DNA from: Escherichia sp. E4742
GTDB taxonomy: Bacteria > Pseudomonadota > Gammaproteobacteria > Enterobacterales > Enterobacteriaceae
Length of the DNA stretch: 64,000 nt
Direction of reading: 5' to 3'
NCBI RefSeq assembly: GCF_005843885.1
Contig: NZ_CP040443.1
Span: forward strand, 4,030,001-4,094,000
The notes under the pieces are model-generated. The model made no database searches. It was not told the origin of the DNA and saw only the letters and a program-made list of their open reading frames with translations. Shown in pieces: positions 9,467 to 18,804 of this stretch (the stretch's first letter is position 1; each line of letters begins with the position of its first letter). The translations under genes were made by a program, and so were the position numbers.

Positions 9467-9513
9467 TCGCAAAACAGTTGATTGATATAGAGGCTGATGA
9501 CAAAGGTAAAATT

Positions 9514-9538
9514 GCCTGATGCGCTACGCTTATCAGGC
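9514..9538. repeat. REP-like palindrome
   Basis: The imperfect palindrome GCCTGATGCG-ctac-GCTTATCAGGC in the uup-pqiA gap resembles the REP/BIME family found between E. coli genes. A second half-related segment (GGCCGGTAAAGGC-CGCACCAGGC) follows at about 9569-9598, possibly a degenerate partner. Such elements often stabilise upstream mRNA ends. Confidence 0.65.
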
Positions 9539-9658
9539 ATGGGGGAAATCTCAATTTATATTCTCTCAGGCCGGTAAAGGCACCTACGCCGCACCAGGCA
9601 TATAAAAACGGACGCTTTGTCAGCAATCTGTAGAATAGCGCATCATTAAGGAGTACCA

Positions 9659-10912
9659 ATGTGCGAACATCATCATGCCGCGAAGCATATCTTGTGCTCG
9701 CAGTGTGACATGCTGGTGGCATTACCCCACCTTGAGCATGGTCAGAAAGCGGCATGTCCTCGGTGTGGCACAACGTTAACCGTTGCGTGGGACGCGCCCC
9801 GACAGCGTCCTACCGCTTATGCGTTGGCCGCACTGTTCATGCTGCTGCTGTCCAACCTGTTCCCTTTTGTCAATATGAACGTTGCGGGGGTAACCAGTGA
9901 AATTACGTTGCTGGAAATCCCGGGCGTACTGTTTTCCGAGGACTATGCCAGCCTCGGTACTTTTTTCCTGTTGTTTGTGCAACTGGTCCCCGCGTTTTGC
10001 CTGATCACTATTTTACTGTTGGTTAATCGCGCGGAAATACCGGTTCGTTTAAAAGAACAACTGGGGCGGGTACTTTTTCAGCTTAAAACCTGGGGAATGG
10101 CGGAGATTTTCCTTGCCGGTGTGTTGGTCAGTTTTGTCAAACTGATGGCTTACGGCAGCATTGGCGTGGGCAGTAGTTTCATTCCCTGGTGTTTATTTTG
10201 TGTGCTGCAATTACGCGCCTTTCAGTGCGTTGATCGCCGCTGGTTATGGGATGATATTGCCCCGATGCCAGAGCTTCACCAGACGCTGAAACCGGGCATA
10301 ACGGGAATACGCCAGGGGCTGCGCTCTTGCTCATGCTGTACGGCAATTCTTCCTGCCGATGATCCAGTGTGTCCGCGCTGTGGCACCAAAGGATATGTTC
10401 GACGCAAAAACAGCCTGCAATGGACGTTGGCACTGCTTTTTACGTCGATCATGTTATATCTCCCGGCGAACATCTTACCCATTATGGTGACCGATTTTTT
10501 AGGCTCTAAGATGCCGTCGACCATTCTCGCCGGGGTCATCTTATTATGGAGCGAAGGCTCTTATCCGGTTGCCGCCGTCATCTTTTTAGCCAGTATCATG
10601 GTGCCAACTTTAAAGATGATCGCAATAGCCTGGCTGTGCTGGGATGCGAAAGGGCACGGCAAGCGTGATAGTGAAAGAATGCATTTGATTTACGAAGTTG
10701 TTGAGTTTGTAGGCCGCTGGTCAATGATTGACGTTTTCGTGATAGCGGTGCTCTCGGCGCTGGTGCGTATGGGAGGCTTAATGAGTATTTATCCGGCAAT
10801 GGGTGCATTAATGTTTGCTTTAGTCGTCATTATGACAATGTTTTCTGCGATGACGTTTGATCCACGTTTGTCGTGGGATCGTCAACCTGAACCAGAGCAT
10901 GAGGAGTCCTGA
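9659..10912 (+). CDS. pqiA: Intermembrane transport protein PqiA
   Basis: 417-aa inner-membrane protein with two repeated halves. Each half starts with a rubredoxin-like zinc ribbon (CSQCDML...CPRC near residue 15; CSCCTAIL...CPRC near residue 225) and continues into four hydrophobic segments. PqiA works with PqiB and PqiC in lipid transport between inner and outer membranes, and the operon is paraquat-inducible through SoxRS. Full length; an AAGGAGTACCA ribosome binding site precedes the ATG. pqiB starts 4 bp after its stop. Confidence 0.97.
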   Translation: MCEHHHAAKHILCSQCDMLVALPHLEHGQKAACPRCGTTLTVAWDAPRQRPTAYALAALFMLLLSNLFPFVNMNVAGVTSEITLLEIPGVLFSEDYASLGTFFLLFVQLVPAFCLITILLLVNRAEIPVRLKEQLGRVLFQLKTWGMAEIFLAGVLVSFVKLMAYGSIGVGSSFIPWCLFCVLQLRAFQCVDRRWLWDDIAPMPELHQTLKPGITGIRQGLRSCSCCTAILPADDPVCPRCGTKGYVRRKNSLQWTLALLFTSIMLYLPANILPIMVTDFLGSKMPSTILAGVILLWSEGSYPVAAVIFLASIMVPTLKMIAIAWLCWDAKGHGKRDSERMHLIYEVVEFVGRWSMIDVFVIAVLSALVRMGGLMSIYPAMGALMFALVVIMTMFSAMTFDPRLSWDRQPEPEHEES

Positions 10913-10916
10913 CAGT

Positions 10917-12557
10917 ATGGAATCTAATAGTGGGGAAGCCAAAATCCAGAAAGTGAAGAACTGGTCCCCTGTGTGGATATTTCCCATCGTTACGGCACTC
11001 ATCGGGGCCTGGGTACTTTTTTATCATTACAGTCATCAAGGGCCGGAAGTTACTCTGATCACTGCTAATGCGGAAGGAATAGAAGGCGGCAAGACGACCA
11101 TTAAAAGTCGTAGCGTGGACGTCGGTGTGGTCGAAAGTGCCACGCTGGCTGATGATTTAACGCATGTTGAAATCAAAGCGCGTCTGAACGCCGGTATGGA
11201 GAAGCTGCTGCATAAAGATACCGTCTTCTGGGTGGTAAAACCGCAGATCGGTCGAGAAGGCATTAGCGGCCTGGGCACACTGCTTTCTGGTGTGTATATC
11301 GAACTGCAACCGGGGGCTGCAGGCAGCAAGCAAACAAAATATGATTTGCTTGATTCTCCACCGTTGGCCCCACCAGATGCCAAAGGAATCCGAGTCATTC
11401 TTGACAGCAACAAAGCTGGGCAGCTCACGGCGGGAGATCCCGTCCTGTTTCGTGGCTATCGCGTAGGGTCGGTTGAAACCAGCACCTTCGATACCCAGAA
11501 GCGTAATATCAGCTATCAACTGTTCATCAATGCGCCTTATGACCGCCTGGTAACGAGCAACGTTCGCTTCTGGAAAGATAGCGGCATAGCGGTGGATCTG
11601 ACCTCGGCGGGGATGCGCGTAGAGATGGGGTCATTGACGACGTTGCTAAGTGGTGGTGTCAGCTTTGACGTGCCTGAAGGGCTGGATTTGGGACAGCCGG
11701 TTGCGCCAAAAACGTCATTCGTTTTGTATGATGATCAGAAGAGTATCCAGGATTCACTGTACACAGATCACATTGATTATCTGATGTTCTTTAAAGATTC
11801 GGTACGTGGTCTGCAACCTGGCGCGCCAGTGGAATTCCGCGGTATTCGTCTCGGTACGGTAAGCAAAGTGCCATTCTTTGCGCCGAATATGCGTCAGGTC
11901 TTTAACGATGATTATCGCATTCCAGTCATGGTGCGTATTGAACCAGAACGACTGAAAATGCAGCTAGGTGAAAATGCTGATGTGGTAGAACACCTGGCCG
12001 AATTGCTGAAGCGCGGTTTACGCGGTTCACTGAAAACCGGGAATCTGGTCACGGGGGCGCTGTACGTCGATCTGGACTTCTACCCAAATGCGCCGGCAAT
12101 TACCGGTGTGCGTGAGTTTAATGGCTATCAAATAATCCCGACCGTTAGCGGTGGTCTGGCGCAAATCCAGCAACGTCTGATGGAAGCGTTGGATAAGATT
12201 AACAAACTGCCGTTGAACCCGATGATTGAACAGGCGACCAGTACGCTGTCGGAAAGTCAGCGCACGATGAAAAACCTGCAGACTACGCTGGATAGTATGA
12301 ACAAGATCCTTGCCAGCCAGTCGATGCAACAGTTGCCGACGGATATGCAGTCGACACTGCGCGAATTGAACCGCAGCATGCAGGGCTTCCAGCCGGGTTC
12401 CGCAGCTTATAACAAGATGGTGGCGGATATGCAGCGTCTTGATCAGGTATTGCGTGAACTGCAACCGGTTCTGAAAACGCTCAACGAGAAGAGCAACGCG
12501 CTGGTATTTGAAGCGAAGGATAAAAAAGATCCAGAGCCGAAGAGGGCGAAACAATGA
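10917..12557 (+). CDS. pqiB: Intermembrane transport protein PqiB (MCE)
   Basis: 546-aa protein with one N-terminal membrane anchor (WSPVWIFPIVTALIGAWVLFY) followed by three MCE domains and a long C-terminal helical region (from about residue 430) that forms the needle-like tunnel seen for E. coli PqiB. It bridges the periplasm from PqiA to PqiC. I chose ATG 10917, preceded by GAGGAGTCC, over an in-frame codon 60 nt upstream inside pqiA. It overlaps pqiC by 4 bp, so translation is probably coupled. Confidence 0.97.
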   Translation: MESNSGEAKIQKVKNWSPVWIFPIVTALIGAWVLFYHYSHQGPEVTLITANAEGIEGGKTTIKSRSVDVGVVESATLADDLTHVEIKARLNAGMEKLLHKDTVFWVVKPQIGREGISGLGTLLSGVYIELQPGAAGSKQTKYDLLDSPPLAPPDAKGIRVILDSNKAGQLTAGDPVLFRGYRVGSVETSTFDTQKRNISYQLFINAPYDRLVTSNVRFWKDSGIAVDLTSAGMRVEMGSLTTLLSGGVSFDVPEGLDLGQPVAPKTSFVLYDDQKSIQDSLYTDHIDYLMFFKDSVRGLQPGAPVEFRGIRLGTVSKVPFFAPNMRQVFNDDYRIPVMVRIEPERLKMQLGENADVVEHLAELLKRGLRGSLKTGNLVTGALYVDLDFYPNAPAITGVREFNGYQIIPTVSGGLAQIQQRLMEALDKINKLPLNPMIEQATSTLSESQRTMKNLQTTLDSMNKILASQSMQQLPTDMQSTLRELNRSMQGFQPGSAAYNKMVADMQRLDQVLRELQPVLKTLNEKSNALVFEAKDKKDPEPKRAKQ

Positions 12558-13117
12558 AAAAGTGGCTAGTGACGATAGCGGCACTGTGGCTGGCCGGATG
12601 CAGCTCCGGTGAAATTAACAAAAACTATTACCAATTACCTGTGGTGCAGAGCGGTACGCAAAGTACCGCCAGCCAGGGTAACCGCCTGCTATGGGTCGAG
12701 CAGGTTTCCGTACCTGATTATCTGGCAGGGAATGGCGTGGTATACCAGACCAGTGATGTGAAGTATGTGATTGCCAATAACAACCTGTGGGCCAGCCCGC
12801 TGGATCAACAGTTGCGCAATACCCTGGTCGCTAACCTGAGTGCGCAACTGCCCGGTTGGGTCGTAGCCTCCCAGCCTTTGGGAAGTACCCAGGACACGCT
12901 TAATGTGACTGTGACGGAGTTTAACGGCCGTTACGATGGTAAGGTGATTGTGAGTGGCGAGTGGCTACTAAACCATCAGGGACAACTGATAAAACGTCCG
13001 TTCCGTGTGGAAGGGGTGCAGAATCAGGATGGCTACGATGAAATGGTGAAAGTACTGGCCAGTGTCTGGAGTCAGGAAGCCGCTACTATTGCGCAAGAGA
13101 TAAAGCGTCTACCTTAA
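12554..13117 (+). CDS. pqiC: Outer-membrane lipoprotein PqiC
   Basis: 187-aa lipoprotein (formerly YmbA) of the ABC-type transport auxiliary family. The lipobox LAGC (residues 13-16) is followed by SS, which favours outer-membrane sorting. It forms the outer-membrane end of the PqiABC system. ATG 12554 overlaps the pqiB stop and a strong hairpin terminator ends the operon at 13139. Confidence 0.96.
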   Translation: MKKWLVTIAALWLAGCSSGEINKNYYQLPVVQSGTQSTASQGNRLLWVEQVSVPDYLAGNGVVYQTSDVKYVIANNNLWASPLDQQLRNTLVANLSAQLPGWVVASQPLGSTQDTLNVTVTEFNGRYDGKVIVSGEWLLNHQGQLIKRPFRVEGVQNQDGYDEMVKVLASVWSQEAATIAQEIKRLP

Positions 13118-13138
13118 TTATAAAGATTTGTAAATATA

Positions 13139-13175
13139 ACCGTCTCCGGCATGTAGCCTGAGGCGGTTTTTTTGT
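13139..13175 (+). terminator. Terminator of pqiABC
   Basis: Stem CCGTCTCCGGC pairs with GCCTGAGGCGG over a 5-nt loop and runs into TTTTTTTGTTT, 22 bp after pqiC. Confidence 0.88.
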
Positions 13176-13372
13176 TTATAAGCCATGGGAAAACTTGTTC
13201 CGCTTCACATTTTTTGTACAACCGACATGCCCGTGTAGCTCACAAATATGGCAGTGGCGTGAATTTTGCGCATTGACGGCAGTTATGATTCGCGGTATTG
13301 CTTAACTGTGATTGCACATTTAGTAATCACTGTTTTCTTTTCCACCAGAAACCAGTATGAGGGAAACGAGGC

Positions 13373-13540
13373 ATGAAGAGACAAAAACGAGATCGCCTGG
13401 AACGGGCACATCAACGTGGTTATCAGGCCGGCATCGCCGGACGCTCAAAAGAAATGTGTCCCTATCAGACGCTGAATCAAAGGTCACAATGGCTGGGAGG
13501 CTGGCGAGAAGCCATGGCGGACAGGGTAGTAATGGCCTGA
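13373..13540 (+). CDS. rmf: Ribosome modulation factor
   Basis: 55-aa basic protein starting MKRQKRDRLERAHQRGYQAG and ending MADRVVMA, matching E. coli RMF. It dimerises 70S ribosomes into inactive 100S particles in stationary phase, together with HPF, and is induced by slow growth and ppGpp. The ATG is preceded by GAGGGAAACGAGGC. The 255-bp gap after pqiC holds its promoter region. A strong hairpin follows 18 bp after the stop. Confidence 0.97.
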   Translation: MKRQKRDRLERAHQRGYQAGIAGRSKEMCPYQTLNQRSQWLGGWREAMADRVVMA

Positions 13541-13558
13541 TTCTGTCTCTTTAAAAAG

Positions 13559-13590
13559 AAACCTCCGCATTGCGGAGGTTTCGCCTTTTT
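13559..13590. terminator. Bidirectional terminator rmf / fabA
   Basis: Perfect stem AAACCTCCGCA / TGCGGAGGTTT (13559-13581) with a T tract on the plus strand (CGCCTTTTT) and an A-rich tract upstream (TTAAAAAG) that gives T residues on the minus strand. It serves both convergent genes. Confidence 0.88.
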
Positions 13591-13609
13591 ATACTCTTTC
13601 TGATTAAAA

Positions 13610-14128
13610 TCAGAATGCAGACGTATCCTGGAACAGACCCACTTTCAGGTCGCTGGCGGTATAGATCAAACGACCATCAACCAGCACTTCGCCATCCGCC
13701 AGGCCCATAATCAGACGACGGTTAACAATGCGTTTAAAGTGAATACGATAGGTCACTTTTTTCGCCGTCGGCAGCACCTGGCCCGTGAATTTCACTTCGC
13801 CAACGCCCAGGGCGCGGCCTTTACCTTCGCCGCCCAGCCAGCCGAGGTAGAATCCTACCAGCTGCCACATCGCGTCCAGGCCCAGGCAGCCCGGCATTAC
13901 CGGATCGCCGATGAAGTGGCAACCGAAGAACCACAGGTCCGGATTAATATCCAGCTCTGCTTCTACATACCCTTTGTCGAAGTTACCGCCCGTTTCAGTC
14001 ATTTTGACCACACGGTCCATCATCAGCATGTTCGGTGCTGGCAATTGTGGGCCTTTAGCACCAAACAGTTCACCGCGACCAGAGGCAAGAAGGTCTTCTT
14101 TTGTATAGGATTCGCGTTTATCTACCAT
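13610..14128 (-). CDS. fabA: 3-hydroxydecanoyl-ACP dehydratase/isomerase
   Basis: 172-aa hot-dog-fold enzyme. It dehydrates 3-hydroxydecanoyl-ACP and isomerises trans-2- to cis-3-decenoyl-ACP, the branch point for unsaturated fatty acids. The catalytic His of [14 protein letters not shown] (residue 71 counting Met) and Asp of [10 protein letters not shown] (residue 85) are present. I chose the ATG at 14128 ([14 protein letters not shown]); the longer reading to 14326 runs through the promoter and lonH. Activated by FadR and repressed by FabR through sites upstream. Confidence 0.98.
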
Positions 14129-14165
14129 GTTCTCTGTAAGCCTTATTTTATTGAAGCACGCAGGA

Positions 14166-14202
14166 TAGCTAACACGTGTACGCTGAACAAGTCCGATCAG
14201 TT
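14166..14202 (-). promoter_or_regulatory. FabR and FadR sites of fabA
   Basis: On the fabA strand, AACTGATCGGACTTGTTCAGC (14182-14202) is the FadR activator site and AGCGTACACGTGTTAGCTA (14166-14184) the adjacent FabR palindrome, both as I recall them from published E. coli fabA work. They overlap the lonH 3' end, which stops at 14197. Confidence 0.85.
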
Positions 14203-15957
14203 CGGAATAAACCAGTTCAGCCAACGTAGTGGCCACGGAAAACGGTGACGCCCTTCCTGTTGCGATGCTTGCGCGATACGTTCCTGGATAGTTTGCATCA
14301 GCGTCGTCTGGCCTTCGCCATCCCACACCAGATTTAATAATAACGGCAGTGCATCAGTCACATCGTCCACTGCCCAGATGGTGAATTTGCCTTCCTCTAC
14401 CGCCTTCACCAGTTCACTGTGAAGACTTAAATGGCGAACGTTAGCGCTGGGGATAATCACACCTTGCTTCCCACTTAACTCACGCTGCTGGCAGATAGCA
14501 AAGAAGCCTTCGATTTTCTCATTCAGACCGCCCACAGGCTGGGCGCGACCAAACTGATCCACTGAACCTGTAATAGCGATACTCTGATTCACCGGGACAT
14601 CAGCAAGGGCGCTGATCAGAGCGCAGAGCTCGGCCATTGATGCGCTGTCACCATCCACTTCACTGTAAGATTGCTCAAAGGTCAGTGACGCCGAGAAAGG
14701 GATCTGCTGCTCAAGCTGAAGTTCCGACATCAAAAACGCCTGCATGATCATCATCCCTTTAGCGTGAATGTTGCCGCCAAGCTCCGCTTTCCGTTCGATG
14801 TCGGTAAATTCACCATCGCCAATATGCACAACGCAGCTAATGCGAGAAGGTTCGCCAAATGCGCGTGGATGGCCTGGAAATTCAATGACCGAAAGGGCGT
14901 TAATTTGCCCGATGCGTTCACCTTCGGTTTCAATCAGGATCTGCTCTTGAAGGATTTCATCCTGCATGCGCTCGGCGAGGAAACCTTCGCGCCATTCCCG
15001 CTGCTGTAGCATTAAGTTTAGCTGCTCGCCGGAGAAGGTATCACCTTCGCACAATGAAGCGACCTCTTTACACTGGCGGAGGATCCACTGCGGACTAAGT
15101 GGTAGCGTTTCTTGCTCACCGGTATAGCGTACTGCTTCGCGGATAAGTACCGGCCAGGCGTCGGCGTCTGGCGCTGGCAAGTGGTTAAATCTGGCGATAA
15201 AAGTCACCCAGCGACACCACTGGCGTACGGATTCGGCATCGACTATCTGCAGAGTATCTTCAAATTCGCTATAGATAGCTTGTTCAGACAGTTCTGGCTC
15301 CATCTCCTGGAAATCGGCCAATGAATCGCGCTCGCCTACCAGAATGACTTTCAGCTTCAATGGCATCGAAGGTACAGAGACGGGGAGAGGGCGCGACTCA
15401 TCAAATGCTACCCAATCGAAGCGTTCGCGGTTGACGATGTTCTTCAGACGCATCCACAGCAATGGCTGGGCCAGCAGTGTACGCAAGGAGATAATCAAAA
15501 TGCCGCCATTGGCCTGATGTACCAGTCCTGGCTGCAAGGTAATGTCGCCATTAAACTGGCGCAAACAGCCAAAAAGCTGTTCGGCTTCAGCCCAGTCAGC
15601 AGTAACAACCTGGGTTAAGGTCGCAAAATTATCGTCAGTGCTAACTGCATTCCGTAAGCGTATGGTGTGGCCGGAAATCTCATAGTGAGCGCCCATCAGT
15701 TGGCCTGCATCGCTTTGTAGCGTGCGTGCAGCATCGGCTATAAGATTCAGATAATCGGATTCTTCCGGCGCTTTTGCCAGTATAAAAGAGGATGATGCCC
15801 GCGCGTGCAGCAACTGCTCAAGCGCAAATTGCAGTCGCGGTTGAGTGTCACTGAATAAAGGATCGTTTTCGTCAATCAAATGTGGCTGTGCGAATACTTC
15901 CTGATAGCTTTCGGTATCAGGAATCAGGTCACGCCATGCAAGTTTCGTAATGGTCAA
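14197..15957 (-). CDS. lonH: Lon-like protease-family protein LonH (YcbZ)
   Basis: 586-aa relative of Lon and archaeal LonB without an intact AAA+ motor. The C-terminal part is the Lon proteolytic domain with the Ser of [14 protein letters not shown] (about residue 440) and the Lys of [12 protein letters not shown] (about 482) as catalytic dyad. Upstream is an atypical ATPase-like region lacking a clear Walker A motif. Function in E. coli is unclear to me. It precedes fabA on the same strand, and the fabA control sites lie in its end. Confidence 0.94.
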
Positions 15958-16142
15958 AGTCGATGTTTTTTAGTCTGTTGTCAAAGGCGCGATTATACCG
16001 TAACCGGCACTGCAGCACACGTAGAAAGCACCGACAAAAGTCCCGGCATGCGCGTTAAAGCTCACAGGACAGAGATTCTTTTCATCACGCAGGTAAAAAG
16101 CTGATATTCTGTAAAGAGTTACACGGTAACATTGAGATCGCT

Positions 16143-16595
16143 ATGAAATATCAACAACTTGAAAATCTTGAAAGTGGTTGGAAATGGAAATATCTGGTGA
16201 AGAAGCACCGTGAAGGTGAGTTGATCACCCGTTACATAGAGGCCAGTGCCGCCCAGGAAGCCGTCGATGTGTTGCTATCGCTGGAGAACGAACCTGTACT
16301 CGTAAACGGCTGGATTGAAAAACATATGAATCCAGAGCTGCTTAATCGCATGAAACAGACGATTCGGGCCAGACGAAAACGGCACTTTAATGCGGAGCAT
16401 CAGCATACGCGCAAGAAATCTATCGATCTGGAATTTATTGTCTGGCAAAGGTTAGCAGGGCTTGCGCAACGTCGTGGTAAAACGCTATCCGAAACGATTG
16501 TCCAGCTGATTGAAGATGCGGAAAACAAAGAGAAGTATGCGAATAAAATGTCTTCTTTGAAGCAGGATTTGCAGGCATTACTTGGTAAGGAATAA
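16143..16595 (+). CDS. matP: Ter macrodomain organiser MatP
   Basis: 150-aa DNA-binding protein that binds 13-bp matS sites, compacts the chromosome terminus and delays its segregation through contact with ZapB. A four-helix N-terminal part is followed by a ribbon-helix-helix segment (KKSIDLEFIVWQRLAGLAQRRG) and a C-terminal coiled coil. Full family length. Convergent with ompA; a shared hairpin lies between them. Confidence 0.96.
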   Translation: MKYQQLENLESGWKWKYLVKKHREGELITRYIEASAAQEAVDVLLSLENEPVLVNGWIEKHMNPELLNRMKQTIRARRKRHFNAEHQHTRKKSIDLEFIVWQRLAGLAQRRGKTLSETIVQLIEDAENKEKYANKMSSLKQDLQALLGKE

Positions 16596-16627
16596 CTGGC
16601 GAAGGTCATTTACTTTACTACAGATGA

Positions 16628-16660
16628 AAAAAAACCCCGCAGTAGCGGGGTTTTTTATTA
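16628..16660. terminator. Terminator between matP and ompA
   Basis: AAAAAACCCCGC-agta-GCGGGGTTTTTT is a near-perfect palindrome with T tracts on both strands, so it can end matP and ompA transcripts. Confidence 0.9.
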
Positions 16661-16669
16661 GACGAGAAC

Positions 16670-17722
16670 TTAAGCCTGCGGCTGAGTTACAACGTCTTTG
16701 ATGCCTTTAACTTCGATCTCTACGCGACGATCCGGAGCCAGGCAGTCGATCAGTGCAGCGCGCTGTTTCACGTTGTCACAGGTGTTGCCAGTAACCGGGT
16801 TGGATTCGCCCATACCACGTGCGGAGATCTTGTCAGACGGGATACCTTTGGAGATCAGGTAATCAACGACGGACTGAGCACGACGCTCGGACAGACCCTG
16901 GTTGTAAGCGTCAGAACCGATGCGGTCAGTGTAACCCAGAACAACTACGGAACCGTCTTTCGGATCCAGGTTGCTCAGCTGGCTGTACAGCTGATCCAGA
17001 GCAGCCTGACCTTCCGGTTTCAGGGTTGCTTTGTTGAAGTTGAACAGAACGTCAGACTTCAGAGTGAAGTGCTTGGTCTGTACTTCCGGTGCCGGAGCTG
17101 GAGCCGGAGCAACTACTGGAGCTGCTTCGCCCTGACCGAAACGGTAGGAAACACCCAGGCTCAGCAGACCGTTGTCCGGACGAGTACCGATGGTGTTAGC
17201 GTCACCGATGTTGTTGGTCCACTGATATTCCAGACGGGTAGCGATTTCTGGAGTGATCGCGTACTCAACACCACCTGCGAATACCGGAGAAACGCCGGTG
17301 TCGTGGTCTTTAAAGGATGGGCCACCAGGTACGTTAGCCTTGGTGTCTGCGCGCCATACCATACCACCCAGACGAGTGTAGATGTCCAGATCGTCAGTGA
17401 TTGGGTAACCCAGTTTAGCGGTCAGCTGAACGCCCTGAGCTTTGTATGCGCCGTTGATGTTGTCGCCTTTGTACGGCATACGACCTAACCAGTCGTAACC
17501 CATTTCAAAGCCAACATACGGGTTAACCTGGTAACCACCAAAAGCACCTGCACCCAGTTGGTTTTCGTGGGTCGGACCATTGTTAGGAATGAAACCAGTG
17601 TCATGGTACTGGGACCAGCCCAGTTTAGCACCAGTGTACCAGGTGTTATCTTTCGGAGCGGCCTGCGCTACGGTAGCGAAACCAGCCAGTGCCACTGCAA
17701 TCGCGATAGCTGTCTTTTTCAT
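16670..17722 (-). CDS. ompA: Outer membrane protein OmpA, loop variant
   Basis: 350-aa precursor: signal peptide ending AQA, eight-strand beta barrel to about residue 195, a Pro/Ala hinge (APVVAPAPAPAPE), and a periplasmic OmpA-like peptidoglycan-binding domain (VLGYTDRIGS...SERRAQSVVDYL). It links outer membrane to cell wall and is a receptor for phages and colicins. The ATG at 17722 is chosen for the signal peptide; the longer frame is leader. Compared with the K-12 sequence I remember, loops 1, 2 and 3 differ and loop 3 is four residues longer (NVPGGPSFKDHDTG). Confidence 0.98.
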   Translation of the reverse strand: MKKTAIAIAVALAGFATVAQAAPKDNTWYTGAKLGWSQYHDTGFIPNNGPTHENQLGAGAFGGYQVNPYVGFEMGYDWLGRMPYKGDNINGAYKAQGVQLTAKLGYPITDDLDIYTRLGGMVWRADTKANVPGGPSFKDHDTGVSPVFAGGVEYAITPEIATRLEYQWTNNIGDANTIGTRPDNGLLSLGVSYRFGQGEAAPVVAPAPAPAPEVQTKHFTLKSDVLFNFNKATLKPEGQAALDQLYSQLSNLDPKDGSVVVLGYTDRIGSDAYNQGLSERRAQSVVDYLISKGIPSDKISARGMGESNPVTGNTCDNVKQRAALIDCLAPDRRVEIEVKGIKDVVTQPQA

Positions 17723-17870
17723 TTTTTGCGCCTCGTTATCATCCAAAATACGCCATGAATATCTCCAACGAGATAACACGGTTAAATCCTTCACCGGGGA
17801 TCTGCTCAATTGTAACTCTGCCGATAAATTCGGCTTATGCCGAGCACCCCTGGCGATGTAAAGTCTACAA
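17723..17870 (-). promoter_or_regulatory. ompA promoter and long 5' leader
   Basis: The segment upstream of ompA corresponds to the known long (about 134 nt) stabilising 5' leader, whose ribosome binding region is the MicA small-RNA target. The leader sequence closely matches K-12 as remembered; exact promoter boxes are not assigned. Confidence 0.65.
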
Positions 17871-18077
17871 CGTAGTTGAAAACTTACAAGTGTGAACTCC
17901 GTCAGGCATATGAAAAAAAAGACTTGTATAAGGTACGTTTAACCTTTTTTGTTAACGATACTTTACAGGATAAAATCGCGGAAACCGCTTCAGACAAGCC
18001 TCCACAAGTAAAATTAGTGACAAGTGAAAGCGTCTACGGGTTAACAAAAAAAGTTCCAGGATTAATCCTAAATTTAC

Positions 18078-18587
18078 TTAATGATACAAATTTGAGTGAA
18101 TTTTTAGCCCAGAAAGTTGTCTCGTGGCGTGAGAGTGTGTGCTTACTGGACGCATAATAAACCCCATTGCGTTACCTTCATTGGCGGCATCGACAAGATC
18201 AGCATGCTCTTCTTCTGTCAGATCGTCTGCCAACCAACCGATCACTACGCTGTAATTTCCCGTACGCAAAGCACGAACCATTGATTCCACGGTGTGACAA
18301 GGGGAAAGCTGGCTTATCTGCATCACCTTAGTTAAGGGTAGTCCCGCTGCCTGAACCCATTCACGACTTAGTTTTTGTTGCGGCGTTAACCAAAGTTGCC
18401 AACGCGATTGTTGGCCGAGTTGCTGTAATAATGGCAAAAGCAGGAGTTGCGTCATCATGGGCTGATCTTCGCGATAGACAACTTCACTAATTAGCCCGGC
18501 TGTAGTGTTTTCCGTAGAGACACGCGCAATTTTGCTTGCTGTGGAGGAGAACATCGAAGAACGATTTGCGTAGCCTGAAGTGTACAT
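18078..18587 (-). CDS. sulA: SOS cell division inhibitor SulA
   Basis: 169-aa SOS protein that binds FtsZ monomers and blocks Z-ring assembly; it is rapidly degraded by Lon through its C-terminus (KIHSNLYH, intact here). The ATG at 18587 (MYTSGYANRSS) lies 21 bp downstream of the LexA box; an upstream in-frame start at 18644 would cross the operator and is rejected. Placed between ompA and sxy, as in K-12. Confidence 0.97.
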   Translation of the reverse strand: MYTSGYANRSSMFSSTASKIARVSTENTTAGLISEVVYREDQPMMTQLLLLPLLQQLGQQSRWQLWLTPQQKLSREWVQAAGLPLTKVMQISQLSPCHTVESMVRALRTGNYSVVIGWLADDLTEEEHADLVDAANEGNAMGFIMRPVSTHSHATRQLSGLKIHSNLYH

Positions 18588-18608
18588 AATCAATCCAGCC
18601 CTGTGAGT

Positions 18609-18628
18609 TACTGTATGAATATACAGTA
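18609..18628 (-). promoter_or_regulatory. LexA box of sulA
   Basis: TACTGTATGAATATACAGTA fits the LexA consensus CTG-N10-CAG with an AT-rich centre. On the sulA strand it sits directly upstream of the start codon, overlapping the promoter. Confidence 0.95.
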
Positions 18629-18804
18629 CATCCAGTGACAACAAAGATCAACACAAATTTCGGAAAGAGCCTCGCAATTTTTGTCGTTGGTGACCTGAAA
18701 ACTTAAATTAATCTTGCCCCTTGAGAATAAGTTGCCTATTTTCGTATTTAACGGATCCGTTAATGTGAATCATTCTTTTATATTATGATTTTAAAAGGAA
18801 TTTT

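Noticed and set aside
17876..18157. 93-codon open frame between ompA and sulA
   Set aside because: It overlaps the sulA 3' end on the opposite strand, covers the ompA promoter region, has no ribosome binding site, and its composition (Lys/Leu-rich, A/T-driven) is that of non-coding DNA.
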